Source of the DNA: JBBQLG01 sp964251665
GTDB lineage: Bacteria > Bacteroidota > Bacteroidia > Cytophagales > Spirosomataceae
Assembly (NCBI GenBank): GCA_964251665.1
Contig: CAXUKO010000003.1
Coordinates: 1 to 64,000, forward strand
Length of the DNA: 64,000 bases
Direction: 5' to 3'
Shown here: piece after piece, positions 35,199-44,172 of the stretch
How the letters are laid out: each line of letters opens with the position of its first letter
Numbering within the stretch: the first letter of the stretch is position 1
Translations under genes and position numbers: made by a program
Notes under the pieces: generated by a model
What the model was told of the DNA's origin: nothing
The model's input: the letters and a program-made list of their open reading frames with translations, nothing else
Database searches by the model: none

Positions 35199-36133
35199 AA
35201 TGCCTGTGCAATTTTAGTGTATGCGTCTGATTGAACCTGCCGAATAGCCAAGCCAATCATATTTTTGATCGCTAAAGGTGACGAAATTCCGTGGGCAATA
35301 ATCACGTTGCCATTCACCCCGATAATAGGGCTGCCGCCAACGGATTCGTAATTAGTTTTGTCGATAAAGTCGTCCTGAAAACCACGTTCTCTGGCCAGCG
35401 TATAAATGGACTCGCCCAATTTGAAGAGTGCATTTCCGGTGAAGCCATCGGTTACGATAACATCGGCGCGGTTGTTAAACAGATCACCCCCTTCGATATT
35501 CCCCACGAAGTTAATTTTGCGGCTCTCTTTTAGCAACTGATAGGTGGCCTGAGCAATAAGCGATCCTTTCTGTTCTTCTTCGCCAATGTTCATCAGGGCA
35601 ACACGCGGGCTGGAAATGCCGAAGGTATACTGGGCGTAAATAGACCCGATTTCTCCAAACTGCGCCAGTACTTCGGGCTTGCAATCGGCATTGGCCCCGA
35701 TATCGACCATAATGGCATAGCCCCCGGCTTTCTGAGGGACAAAGCCCGCAATGGCCGGCCGCTGCACACCCTCGATGGCCCGGATGCTAAACAGTGCACC
35801 TACATGCATAGCTCCTGTATTACCGGCACTGCAAAAAGCATCTACCTGCTTGTCCTTCAAAAGTTTAAACCCAACTCCGATGCTGGAATTGGGTTTCTGA
35901 GAAAGGGCTTTTGTTGGATGTTCGCCCATTTCGATGACATCATCTGCGTTGACAACGTCGATGGATGCGTGTCCAGCCGCTTTATGTTTTTCGAGCAACT
36001 CATTGATAATGGGCTGCTTGCCTATTAAAACAACCGTTACCCCGTCTGGCAGACCGGCCGTGGCCAGCACGACACCTTCTATTATAGCATCAGGAGCAAA
36101 GTCGCCCCCCATTGCATCAACGGCTATTCTCAT
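35192..36133 (-). CDS. plsX: Phosphate acyltransferase
   Basis: Makes acyl-phosphate from acyl-ACP for phospholipid synthesis. The 313-residue protein opens IAVDAMGGDFAPDAIIEG and has SAGNTGA, VDIGANADCKPE and VTDGFTGNALFK. The order rpmF-plsX-fabH is widely conserved. A minus-strand terminator lies between rpmF and this gene, so it may also have its own promoter. Confidence 0.96.
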   Translation of the reverse strand: MRIAVDAMGGDFAPDAIIEGVVLATAGLPDGVTVVLIGKQPIINELLEKHKAAGHASIDVVNADDVIEMGEHPTKALSQKPNSSIGVGFKLLKDKQVDAFCSAGNTGAMHVGALFSIRAIEGVQRPAIAGFVPQKAGGYAIMVDIGANADCKPEVLAQFGEIGSIYAQYTFGISSPRVALMNIGEEEQKGSLIAQATYQLLKESRKINFVGNIEGGDLFNNRADVIVTDGFTGNALFKLGESIYTLARERGFQDDFIDKTNYESVGGSPIIGVNGNVIIAHGISSPLAIKNMIGLAIRQVQSDAYTKIAQALS

Positions 36134-36194
36134 CGACTCGTTACGTTGGTTCAGGTACTCAACAATCGCGTAAAATTACAAGGTCAGGGGCAAT

Positions 36195-36244
36195 AAAAAA
36201 GTATTTCGCGTTCATCTTTTGGGATGGACTTCGGCGAAATACTT
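36195..36244 (-). terminator. Terminator between rpmF and plsX
   Basis: On the minus strand the stem AAGTATTTCGC / GCGAAATACTT (36244-36234 with 36209-36199, 11 bp) continues inward with GTCCATC / GATGAAC pairing. It is followed by a run of six T (complement of 36195-36200). It should end or reduce transcription after rpmF. Confidence 0.7.
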
Positions 36245-36261
36245 CGTTAAACTAACCGGAA

Positions 36262-36456
36262 TTATACAGTCGGCGCGTAGCCTTCGACAACCATTTTGCC
36301 TTTGTAGAAGAGGTTCCCCTCGAATACGTGGGCGTGGTGACGCTCGTGGACTTCGCCGGTAGAGGCATCAGTCGACAGGGTTACGGCCGTTGCTTTATAG
36401 TGAGTTCTGCGCTTATCGCGCCGGGTGCTCGAGTGTCTGCGTTTGGGATGTGCCAT
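36262..36456 (-). CDS. rpmF: 50S ribosomal protein L32
   Basis: The 64-residue L32 begins AHPKRRHSSTRRDKRRTHYK, the family signature. It has no cysteine at all, so it is the zinc-independent form. It sits between yceD and plsX as in many bacteria. Confidence 0.97.
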   Translation of the reverse strand: MAHPKRRHSSTRRDKRRTHYKATAVTLSTDASTGEVHERHHAHVFEGNLFYKGKMVVEGYAPTV

Positions 36457-36500
36457 TGTATTGGTTTGTAATTAGTAGTTCGTAGTCTTTTTATTTTTCA

Positions 36501-36534
36501 TTTTGTCATCCTTCCCTGCGTCGGAATGACAAAA
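36501..36534. repeat. Small hairpin between yceD and rpmF
   Basis: TTTTGTCAT (36501-36509) pairs with ATGACAAAA (36526-36534), extended by CC/GG with one bulged base. It is within the operon spacer and lacks the long T-run of a terminator. Confidence 0.6.
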
Positions 36535-36537
36535 CAG

Positions 36538-37074
36538 TTAATTATCACTCAATCGTCGTAATGCTTCCCAGCGGGGGTCAAGCGGAGCGTTACCATCTTC
36601 GTCTGGCTCTGGTTCCGACTGATAAATCATTTTGCCTTCACTCAGGTCATCCTCTTCCTCCTCGGCCCGAAAACGCGGATGCAGCTTTTTCATGGGCAGC
36701 GAGAGGCCGATAAACTCGAAAATGTAGCGCGCCACATTGATTGTCGGCGTGTTGCGTTCGATCAGTTCAATCTCATCGGTCAGTTCTTCGTTGTGGTCTG
36801 AAAACTTCAGCAACATTAGATTCTGTACGTCGATCGGTTCGTTGTACTCATCCAGACTTCGGTCACAAGTTTGTTCGACTTCGCCCACAATGTGGAAATC
36901 CAGCCGAATCATTGTTTCCGATTTGTCGAGTACTACATGAGTCTTAAACTGACCCTTTCGAATCAGTTTCTGCTCCAGGGCGTCAAAAAACGCATCGCCC
37001 GACTCAAAGTCGTATTCGTAGCGCTTATTTTCCAGCCCGTAGATATTAATGTCGTATTTACGCAGCTCGTTCAC
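36538..37074 (-). CDS. yceD: YceD/DUF177 family protein
   Basis: A 178-residue protein of the DUF177 family, linked in bacteria and plastids to 23S rRNA accumulation. Recognisable is VEQTCDRSLDEYNEPIDV, normally the family core. An acidic C-terminal region (AEEEEDDLSEG) follows. The start is a GTG at 37074, giving VNELRKYDINIYGL; no in-frame ATG is available. It is the first gene of the yceD-rpmF-plsX-fabH-efp-accB-accC cluster. Confidence 0.9.
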   Translation of the reverse strand: MNELRKYDINIYGLENKRYEYDFESGDAFFDALEQKLIRKGQFKTHVVLDKSETMIRLDFHIVGEVEQTCDRSLDEYNEPIDVQNLMLLKFSDHNEELTDEIELIERNTPTINVARYIFEFIGLSLPMKKLHPRFRAEEEEDDLSEGKMIYQSEPEPDEDGNAPLDPRWEALRRLSDN

Positions 37075-37099
37075 CTCAGTCCTCCGAAAAATAAGAGCG

Positions 37100-37107
37100 C
37101 AAAGATA
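37100..37107 (-). promoter_or_regulatory. -7 box upstream of yceD
   Basis: TATCTTTG on the minus strand matches TAnnTTTG and would start transcription about 20 nt before the yceD GTG. The -33 element is weak. It probably drives the whole fatty-acid/ribosome operon. Confidence 0.5.
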
Positions 37108-37230
37108 CGAATCGTTTCTGAATCAGGAAAGATCTGTTTTGGATATTCTTAGACTAAAGGGCGCTTTTCAGGTTGACAGTCAAACTTTTCGGTAGTACAA
37201 CGGTATTGTAAAGGAAACGATAACACTCCT

Positions 37231-37512
37231 ATGAAAGCCATCTGGAACAACACCATTATTGCCGAGAGCGACAACACCGTTGTTGTTGAGGGTAACCACT
37301 ATTTTCCGAAAGAAGCCATCAAGCCGGAATTCTTTACCGACAGTGCGACGCATTCAACCTGTCCCTGGAAAGGTCTGGCTTCGTATTACTCGCTTAATGT
37401 CGACGGAAAAACCAATCCGGATGCGGCCTGGTACTATCCTCAGCCAAAGGACGCGGCTCAACAAATTAAAGACTATGTAGCCTTTTGGAAAGGGGTTAAG
37501 GTAGAAGCATGA
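37231..37512 (+). CDS. DUF427 family protein
   Basis: A 93-residue protein with the DUF427 pattern: KAIWNNTIIAESDNTVVVEGNHYFP, CPWKGLASYYSL, AAWYYPQPKDAAQQIKDYVAFW. The family is a small beta-rich fold with no known reaction. Its stop overlaps the ABC ATPase start (ATGA at 37509), so it is translated with the osmoprotectant transporter, which is an uncommon pairing. Confidence 0.9.
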   Translation: MKAIWNNTIIAESDNTVVVEGNHYFPKEAIKPEFFTDSATHSTCPWKGLASYYSLNVDGKTNPDAAWYYPQPKDAAQQIKDYVAFWKGVKVEA

Positions 37513-38414
37513 TTCAGGTCGAGAACCTGACCCGGCAGTATGGTGACCGAAACGTAGTTGACAGAGTTTCCTTTTCTGTGGCCGAAGGCGAAACGCTGGT
37601 GTTGCTGGGCACAAGTGGCTGCGGTAAAACAACAACGCTTAAAATGCTGAACCGGCTGATTGAGCCTACATCCGGCACTATACAGGTGAATGGCAGCGAC
37701 ATTCGGCAACAGCCTGCTCATGTGTTACGACGTGACATCGGCTACGTTATTCAGGATACGGGCCTGTTTCCGCACTACACCATCGGCGAAAACATCGCGA
37801 CGGTTCCCCGGCTGCTGGGTTGGTCGGCCACGCAAATTCAGCAGCGGACGCGCGAGTTGATGACCTTACTTAAACTGCCGGAAAGCTACCTGAATCAGTT
37901 TCCCGATCAGCTGAGCGGGGGGCAGCGGCAACGGGTAGGATTGGCCCGGGCATTAGCCGCCGATCCGCCGGTAGTGCTGATGGATGAGCCGTTTGGCGCT
38001 CTTGACCCCGTTACCCGTGTGGGCATACGACGCGAGTTTCGGCGGCTGGATGCCCTGCAACGTAAAACCATTGTGCTGGTGACTCACGATGTATCGGAAG
38101 CGTTTGAACTCGGCGACCGCATCTGCCTGATGGATCAGGGGCGGATTCAGCAAATTGGCTTACCGAAGGAGTTATTGGGTAAACCAGCCAACGAGTTCGT
38201 CCGGCGTTTCTTTGCTGATCAACGGCTCAATTTACAATTACAGATTACGACGGTGGCCGATATTGTGCCTTATTTTCCCCGCAAGGTGGAATGGACGCCA
38301 ACTACGCCCGTAGCGGATGTGCTGAATCAGTTGACGGATACAAAATTAGGTAATGCGTTAGCAGCCGAACTGCTATCGGCACTGGGCCAGTACATGACTC
38401 ATCAGACTGCATGA
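37509..38414 (+). CDS. Osmoprotectant (glycine betaine/choline-type) ABC transporter ATPase
   Basis: A 301-residue OpuCA/ProV-type ATPase. It has Walker A GTSGCGKTTTLKMLNRL, the GYVIQDTGLFPHYTIGENI Q-loop, the LSGGQRQRVGLARAL signature and Walker B VVLMDEPFGALDP. OpuCA proteins normally carry two CBS domains after residue 250 that sense ionic strength. Here only about 65 residues follow the ATPase core, so the CBS pair is missing or reduced. It overlaps the permease gene by four bases. Confidence 0.92.
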   Translation: MIQVENLTRQYGDRNVVDRVSFSVAEGETLVLLGTSGCGKTTTLKMLNRLIEPTSGTIQVNGSDIRQQPAHVLRRDIGYVIQDTGLFPHYTIGENIATVPRLLGWSATQIQQRTRELMTLLKLPESYLNQFPDQLSGGQRQRVGLARALAADPPVVLMDEPFGALDPVTRVGIRREFRRLDALQRKTIVLVTHDVSEAFELGDRICLMDQGRIQQIGLPKELLGKPANEFVRRFFADQRLNLQLQITTVADIVPYFPRKVEWTPTTPVADVLNQLTDTKLGNALAAELLSALGQYMTHQTA

Positions 38415-39964
38415 GGGACTTCTTCGCGTTTATCCGGGATCAGTCCGGTAAATTACTTGATCAGACACTGACGCATATTGGCCTGACGTTTCTGTCACTG
38501 CTGATTGCGCTGGTGATTGGCGTGCCGCTGGGTATTCTTATTTCCCGGAAAAGAAAAGCGGCTTCGCTCGTATTAGGGCTTACGGGTGTGTTACAAACCA
38601 TCCCGAGCATTGCGTTGCTGGGCTTTCTGATTCCATTGCTGGGTATTGGTGTTGGTCCGGCGCTGGTAGCGTTGTTTCTCTACGCCCTGTTGCCCATTGT
38701 TCGTAATACGTACGTGGGTATTACGGAGGTAAATCCGACACTGCGCGAGGCTGCCGTAGGCATGGGCATGACCAATGCGCAGGTGCTTACCCGCGTTGAG
38801 TTACCCCTGGCGATGCCGGTTATCTTTGCTGGCATCCGCACCGCAACGGTCATTAACGTGGGTGTGGCTACGCTGGCGGCATACATTGCGGCTGGTGGCC
38901 TGGGTGAATTTATTTTCGGTGGCATTGCGCTCAATAATACGAACATGATTCTGGCCGGAGCCATTCCGGCGGCTCTGCTGGCGGTGCTGTTCGATGTGGG
39001 CCTAGCCAGATTACAACGGATAAAGCGTATCCGGCTGACGGGGGCGACGTTTGGCTGGCTGGCGCTCATTCCGCTATTATCATCCATGTATTTAGTGCCG
39101 CGAGCCGGACAAACGAAGCTGCTGGCCGGGTTCGCCCACGAATTTGCAGGCCGCTCCGATGGGTATCCGGGCTTACAAAAAACGTATGGGCTCACCATCT
39201 CTACCCGGCTCATCGATCAGAACCTGATGTACGAAGCTATTCACCATGATCAGGTAGATGTGATTAGCGGATATTCGACGGATGGACGGATCAGCGCGTT
39301 CAAACTCCGCGTGCTGACCGATGATAAACACGCCTTTCCGACGTATGCCGCAGCTCTGGTAGTTCGTCAAGCCATACTGGATCAATATCCGACCCTTGGG
39401 CCGACGCTTAATCTGCTGGCTGGGAAGCTGACAGATTCGACCATGACGGATCTGAACTACCGTGCCGATTACCTGCATCAGTCACCCGACCGTATTGCCC
39501 GTGATTTCCTAAATCGGAGTGGGTTGTTGAAAAACCCGATGGGTAACCGGTCGGGTCAGGTCGTCATCGGTTCCAAGATTTTTACGGAGCAATATATTCT
39601 GGTTGAACTATACCGACAGCTGATTGAAGGGCATACTGCATTGCGGGTGGTGTCTAAAACCGGATTTGGTGGCACTCAACTTTGTTTTAATGCCTTACGT
39701 ACAGGTGCAATCGACCTGTATCCAGAATACACAGGTACGGGATTGCTGGTGATTTTACAACCTAAACAGAAAACCCTCGATTCGCTGAATGGCCGGCCGG
39801 ATGCCGTTTTTAGGTACGTACAAACGGAATTTAACCGCCAGTATAAACTCCGCTGGCTACAACCGTTAGGCTTTAACAACGCCTACTGCCTGATGATGCG
39901 GCAGGAGCAGGCCGGTTTGTTACATATCCGGACTATTTCGGAATTGACGAAGTACTTGCAGTAA
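38411..39964 (+). CDS. Osmoprotectant ABC permease fused to a circularly permuted binding domain
   Basis: A 517-residue fusion. Residues 1-205 form an OpuCB-type permease with EAAVGMGMTNAQVLTRVELP as the EAA loop (113-132). After a last hydrophobic segment (212-229) comes an OpuCC/ProX-type binding domain with its halves exchanged. The part that is normally C-terminal (FAGRSDGYPGLQKTYG, then VDVISGYSTDGRI and VLTDDKHAFP, 238-374) comes first. The normally N-terminal part (IGSKIFTEQYI, then YPEYTGTGL and LQPLGFNNAYCLM, 386-517) comes last. It should import betaine- or choline-like compounds. Its end overlaps the converging mscS-type gene by 32 bp. Confidence 0.9.
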   Translation: MRDFFAFIRDQSGKLLDQTLTHIGLTFLSLLIALVIGVPLGILISRKRKAASLVLGLTGVLQTIPSIALLGFLIPLLGIGVGPALVALFLYALLPIVRNTYVGITEVNPTLREAAVGMGMTNAQVLTRVELPLAMPVIFAGIRTATVINVGVATLAAYIAAGGLGEFIFGGIALNNTNMILAGAIPAALLAVLFDVGLARLQRIKRIRLTGATFGWLALIPLLSSMYLVPRAGQTKLLAGFAHEFAGRSDGYPGLQKTYGLTISTRLIDQNLMYEAIHHDQVDVISGYSTDGRISAFKLRVLTDDKHAFPTYAAALVVRQAILDQYPTLGPTLNLLAGKLTDSTMTDLNYRADYLHQSPDRIARDFLNRSGLLKNPMGNRSGQVVIGSKIFTEQYILVELYRQLIEGHTALRVVSKTGFGGTQLCFNALRTGAIDLYPEYTGTGLLVILQPKQKTLDSLNGRPDAVFRYVQTEFNRQYKLRWLQPLGFNNAYCLMMRQEQAGLLHIRTISELTKYLQ

Positions 39965-41069
39965 GGAATGTTTCGGGCAACGGTGCCTCGGTCAGTTGTA
40001 TCCGGGTTTGGGGTAAACTTTGTGGGTATTCGTCGCGCAGAAAGGCAATCAGCTGTTCACGGATATGGCAACGCAGATCAAAAACCGAAGGGGAGTCCTG
40101 AGCCGAAACCAGAATGCGGACCACAATGCAGGTGGGCTGCGTGTCGGTTACCTGTACGGTAAATACATCGCGGTTCCAGAGCGGGTCAGCATCGGCGAGC
40201 TCGCGGGCTTTTTCGCGGATTTTATCCACCGGAACGTTGTAATCAAGGTAGAGTAGTACAACACCGGTAATTGACGCGTCGGAGCGGGTCCAGTTCTCGA
40301 AAGGCGTTTCAACAAAGTAGGTGATGGGTAAGATCAGCCGACGTCGATCCCACAGCCGGACAATAACGGTTGTCAGGTTAATCTCTTCTACGCGGCCCCA
40401 CTCTTTCTCAACCACCACAGCGTCGTCCAGCCGTATTTGCTGAGTCAGAGCTATCTGAATACCGGCCATCAGGTTGCCCAGCGTTTTCTGAGCGGCAAAA
40501 CCAATCAATACCGATACGATACCAGCCGAGGTAAGGACGCTTACGCCAACTTTCCGACTCCCCTGAAAGGCAATCAGCAACAGCGATACGCTGATCACGA
40601 TGACCACCAGTGAAATCAGCCGCCGGATAAACTGCACCTGGGTAACGAATTTACGTTCGTGCAGATTAACATCATTTGTGGTATCGTACTGGCGGATGAG
40701 CCACAACTCACCTACTTTGAGCAACTGAAGAATGAGCCAGGTAGCCGTAAACAGAAACAGTACTTCCGCTCCTTTATCAGCGTTTGGATGTCGGCGCAAA
40801 AACCGCTCGGATTGAATATTAGTTGCCAGCAAAAAGAATAAAGAAGGAAGAAAGCAGTAGAAAGCCCACCGAACGTACCGCCGAAACAAAACCAGTAACT
40901 CAGGACTTTGCCGACGAAGCACTAATCGGGTAAATTGAGTGACGATTACGTTAACCAACAGTCCTGACAGTACAGCAATGAGCAGCAGTACCCAGCCCGA
41001 CAGATCGCGGTTGGGCACGTACCCAGCCCAGCGAATAATTCTCCTAATCCATGTATCGAGTTGCTGCAT
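39933..41069 (-). CDS. MscS-family mechanosensitive channel
   Basis: A 378-residue membrane protein. Several N-terminal TM segments are followed by the pore-lining and MscS beta region: GIVSVLIGFAAQKTLGNLMAGIQIALTQQIRLDDAVVVEKEWGRVEEI and then the DRRRLILPITYFVETPFENW segment. It probably releases solutes under hypo-osmotic stress, which fits its position next to an osmoprotectant importer, though it is on the other strand. Confidence 0.92.
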   Translation of the reverse strand: MQQLDTWIRRIIRWAGYVPNRDLSGWVLLLIAVLSGLLVNVIVTQFTRLVLRRQSPELLVLFRRYVRWAFYCFLPSLFFLLATNIQSERFLRRHPNADKGAEVLFLFTATWLILQLLKVGELWLIRQYDTTNDVNLHERKFVTQVQFIRRLISLVVIVISVSLLLIAFQGSRKVGVSVLTSAGIVSVLIGFAAQKTLGNLMAGIQIALTQQIRLDDAVVVEKEWGRVEEINLTTVIVRLWDRRRLILPITYFVETPFENWTRSDASITGVVLLYLDYNVPVDKIREKARELADADPLWNRDVFTVQVTDTQPTCIVVRILVSAQDSPSVFDLRCHIREQLIAFLRDEYPQSLPQTRIQLTEAPLPETFLTASTSSIPK

Positions 41070-41075
41070 GGGGCA

Positions 41076-41118
41076 AAAATAAGAAAGCCACCTTGTCTGA
41101 GGGTGGCTTTCTTATTTT
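41076..41118 (-). terminator. Terminator after the Uma2-family gene
   Basis: A 17-bp perfect stem (41076-41092 with 41102-41118), AAAATAAGAAAGCCACC against its complement, with a 9-nt loop; the AT-rich base gives a T-rich tail on either strand. It lies just past the stop codon of the minus-strand Uma2 gene. Confidence 0.85.
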
Positions 41119-41123
41119 GCAGA

Positions 41124-41750
41124 TCAATTTCCGAATGTGGTTTTTCGGTAAATGGCTTCCATTGGCAGTTCTAAATCTCCTAACCGAACCATCGAATCGA
41201 GCGTCCGGTAGTCATGATTCAACCACTCGTCGAGCACTTCTGTCCGGGTGTATACGGAAGCAAACGGGCGGTATTGGTCAATAAACAGGATGTGTTGCAG
41301 GGAGGGAATTAGTTTGTAGTATGTAATTTTCTCAGTCATATCGAACTTACGGGTGCTTTTCGACAGGACTTCTACCACAATTTCAGGGTTTTTTATGCGG
41401 GCGGTTGTTAGCCCGCCAGTAGGGGTTACTCCATACTCAACAGGGTCTCTTATCACGGATAAGTCAGCGTTGACATCGCCTTCCTGATTAGGAATCACGA
41501 TTTTGACGTTGCTACCCAGCACATCGTACCCGGATTTAGTAGAAAAATGGTTGTACAACAACACGCCCAGGATGATAATAAGAGATTCGTGACCGCGGGT
41601 GGCCTGACTCACAAAAATTTCGCCGTTTAAATACTGAATGGTGTAGGGAGTTTTGTCAATCAAGTCGAGGTACTCCTCCCACGTAGCCGGCAACACCAGC
41701 AACTCATCCTCATTCAATGTATCCGGCAGTTTCAGACCTACAGCTTCCAT
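41124..41750 (-). CDS. Uma2 family protein (PD-(D/E)XK-like)
   Basis: A 208-residue protein of the Uma2/DUF820 family, predicted to have a restriction-endonuclease fold. Visible are WEEYLDLID, LNGEIFVSQATRGHE, DVNADLSVIRDP with the motif Asp, and NPEIVVEVLSKSTRKFDMTEK. The family is abundant in cyanobacteria and Bacteroidota; its role is unknown. Confidence 0.9.
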   Translation of the reverse strand: MEAVGLKLPDTLNEDELLVLPATWEEYLDLIDKTPYTIQYLNGEIFVSQATRGHESLIIILGVLLYNHFSTKSGYDVLGSNVKIVIPNQEGDVNADLSVIRDPVEYGVTPTGGLTTARIKNPEIVVEVLSKSTRKFDMTEKITYYKLIPSLQHILFIDQYRPFASVYTRTEVLDEWLNHDYRTLDSMVRLGDLELPMEAIYRKTTFGN

Positions 41751-41796
41751 TGTTTTTATCCTTAATTTGAGAACAAGATACTAATTTTTTGGAAGC

Positions 41797-44172
41797 TTAC
41801 CGACTCCGAATATCCGTCTGAGCGGTATCATCTTCACCGTTGGTGGTACCGTTACCCGGTGTAGAATCAGGGTCGGCCGGGCTGGCATTTGTAACCTGCG
41901 CTTTCGTAACGGCATATCCCGTAGCTGTTACCCGCGCTCGGAAACGTAACTGGACGGTAGCGTTGGCATTCAGGCTGCCCACCCCACTCGTCAGGCCACC
42001 GCCCCCAACGGTGAAATCATCGCCGGGCACAAATTGCTGCCCTGTCGGCAAATAAGCCGTCAGACTGATGCCGACTGCTGTCTGACCACCTTTATTGGCA
42101 AGTTGCAGGGTGTAGGTGAGTACGTCATTCAGGGCTGGTGTCCGGTTGTCCACCCACATAGACAGGCTTAAATCAGCCTTGTTCGGGTCTGGTGTCGGCT
42201 GATTGGAGGCAACAGCGGGCAACGGCGTCTGGTTAGGATTGGGCGATACGTACAACCCGCCCCCCGACTCACGGGTGCGCAGATCGGTCGTTGCCGCATC
42301 GTCCTGTCCGTCACCCGTGCCCGAACCGGCCTGACTATCGGGATCAACCTGATCGAGGTGAAGGATTTCGGCCGAGTTGCGGTATGTTCCGGCCGCTACC
42401 CGGGCCTGAAAGTTCAACACGGCCGTCGTGCCGGTCTCGATGCGGGGAATTGTACCCGTCAGAATGCCATTGCTCAGCGTTAAGCCGTTTGCCGACGTTA
42501 CCGTCATATTGGGGGGGAGCCGGTCCTGTACCACCACGTTCGTCGCCACACCCGGGCCGGTATTGGTGAGCCGGATCGTAAAAACAGTAGCGTCGGCAAC
42601 GTTCACTAACCGCCGGTCGGCTTCAATGCTGAGACTGACATCAGCGGGGCAGCCAACGCAGAAAACCGGTGTTGGTACGCCCATGACCACTGGGTTTGTC
42701 GATACAACCCGCAACCGAAACTTACCACTGGCTACAGTACCGGGCCACGTCGCCTGAGCCGGGTTACTGCCGCTCGTTCCTAATGTAGACAGATAGCGGC
42801 CCAGGCTGTCTAATAGCTGTACCTGCCACTGATTATCCGTCCCAAACGTGCCGAGTGACGCCACAGGAACGCTGATTGTGGCGTTTGGCGCAATATTGCC
42901 GGTCACATCGCCGGTAGCAACGAACTGTTCCGGTACTATGGGTACGGCCGTCTGAAAAAAGCTGTTGGTCAGGCTGTTGTTCCAGTTTCGGGCAAACCGC
43001 GACAGGCCCATATCCGCTGGAATAGAGCCGGGATTCAAATAATACTGCGGATGCGTAACCGGCCGCTGGATGTTTTTAAAGTGAACGTCCGGGTCGCCTG
43101 CATTACGATTGGTGATGGTATCGTTCAGTGGCCCCCGAAACACATTCAGGCCCGGCGTACTTATAACTTTTTCTTGTTGTTTTATCACATCTGGATTGGT
43201 GCTTCCCCCTGTGAATGAAGCACGTGCTATTACCCAAGGAACCGAGCGGTTACCTATGTTAGCCCGTGATTTCCCTATCAGAGAAATTAGGCGGTTTGCG
43301 TAATCAGGCACCGAGCCGTTAAGTGTATCACCATATTCAGCTTCGCCCTGATGCCAGAGTATAGCCCGGACTCCGCCAGTTGACCCGTAGTACTGCAATA
43401 CGTTTTTAAGATTGGTGTACGGTTGCAGATTTTGCCAGTCTCCAGCTTGGCAATTATAACGGTTACAAGTTGGCATACCGTTGGCGGTGCTCAACCAGTT
43501 TTCTGCAGTGGAGGCATCCCAGCCAGTGTTGTAAAAGACAACCGGCACGTTAAATCGATTTACCACATAATCACCCAGCTCACCCCATCCCCAGGAGCTT
43601 TCTGCCATTGGGAAAATACGGTGGCCAGCCGTTAAGGGGGTGAACACCGGCACCGGCAGTGGATCGCCCGATGAGATAATAGGATATGGCCCATCTGGTT
43701 GGTAATGATTGATAGCGTCGATACTCATTACCAGACCCGTCGCTGTGCCCAGGTCATTATCGCCAATGCCAAGCCCACGGGCATTCGATTGACCAGCGGT
43801 TATGAATACTTCACCAATCCCGACCGGCTGTACGGTTGTCTGACTGATAACGGCCCCGTTTCGGATCGCCTGCACGGTGAGTGTGTACCAGCCGCCGGTG
43901 GCCATAATTGACCCCAGAAACAAGCCCCCTGCCACATTCGTCTGTAGAGTCTGAACGCCGGTGGCTGTTCCCTGACCCGCTGTAATGGGCGTTAACTGAG
44001 CATTGATCCGGTCGGCGGCCGGGCTGCGGCCACTAACGTAGAGTCGCCCAGTATTATCGGCTCCGCGTTGTACAACCAGCCGGGGAACGGGTTGCAATAC
44101 CTCCAACTGAGCCATAACCCGGTCAGGGGCAGTTAACAGAAGCAGCAACAGACAAATAGAGATTCGGGACAT
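41797..44172 (-). CDS. Secreted SASA-type carbohydrate esterase-like protein with DUF11 repeats
   Basis: A 791-residue exported protein. A signal peptide (ISICLLLLLLTAPDRVMAQ) precedes an N-terminal sandwich, then a sialate O-acetylesterase-like (SASA) domain with GEVFITAGQSNARG (nucleophile Ser), ILWHQGEAEYGD and PDVHFKN (catalytic His). The C-terminal third has two DUF11-like repeats (DVSLSIEADRRLVNVADATVF and DLSLSMWVDNRTPALNDVLTYTL), each ending in a D-rich segment. Unlike its two paralogues at 53998 and 56884 it lacks a T9SS sorting tail, though YVSPNPN occurs internally. ATG 44172 gives the cleaner signal peptide; an ATG 25 codons upstream is possible. Confidence 0.85.
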   Translation of the reverse strand: MSRISICLLLLLLTAPDRVMAQLEVLQPVPRLVVQRGADNTGRLYVSGRSPAADRINAQLTPITAGQGTATGVQTLQTNVAGGLFLGSIMATGGWYTLTVQAIRNGAVISQTTVQPVGIGEVFITAGQSNARGLGIGDNDLGTATGLVMSIDAINHYQPDGPYPIISSGDPLPVPVFTPLTAGHRIFPMAESSWGWGELGDYVVNRFNVPVVFYNTGWDASTAENWLSTANGMPTCNRYNCQAGDWQNLQPYTNLKNVLQYYGSTGGVRAILWHQGEAEYGDTLNGSVPDYANRLISLIGKSRANIGNRSVPWVIARASFTGGSTNPDVIKQQEKVISTPGLNVFRGPLNDTITNRNAGDPDVHFKNIQRPVTHPQYYLNPGSIPADMGLSRFARNWNNSLTNSFFQTAVPIVPEQFVATGDVTGNIAPNATISVPVASLGTFGTDNQWQVQLLDSLGRYLSTLGTSGSNPAQATWPGTVASGKFRLRVVSTNPVVMGVPTPVFCVGCPADVSLSIEADRRLVNVADATVFTIRLTNTGPGVATNVVVQDRLPPNMTVTSANGLTLSNGILTGTIPRIETGTTAVLNFQARVAAGTYRNSAEILHLDQVDPDSQAGSGTGDGQDDAATTDLRTRESGGGLYVSPNPNQTPLPAVASNQPTPDPNKADLSLSMWVDNRTPALNDVLTYTLQLANKGGQTAVGISLTAYLPTGQQFVPGDDFTVGGGGLTSGVGSLNANATVQLRFRARVTATGYAVTKAQVTNASPADPDSTPGNGTTNGEDDTAQTDIRSR

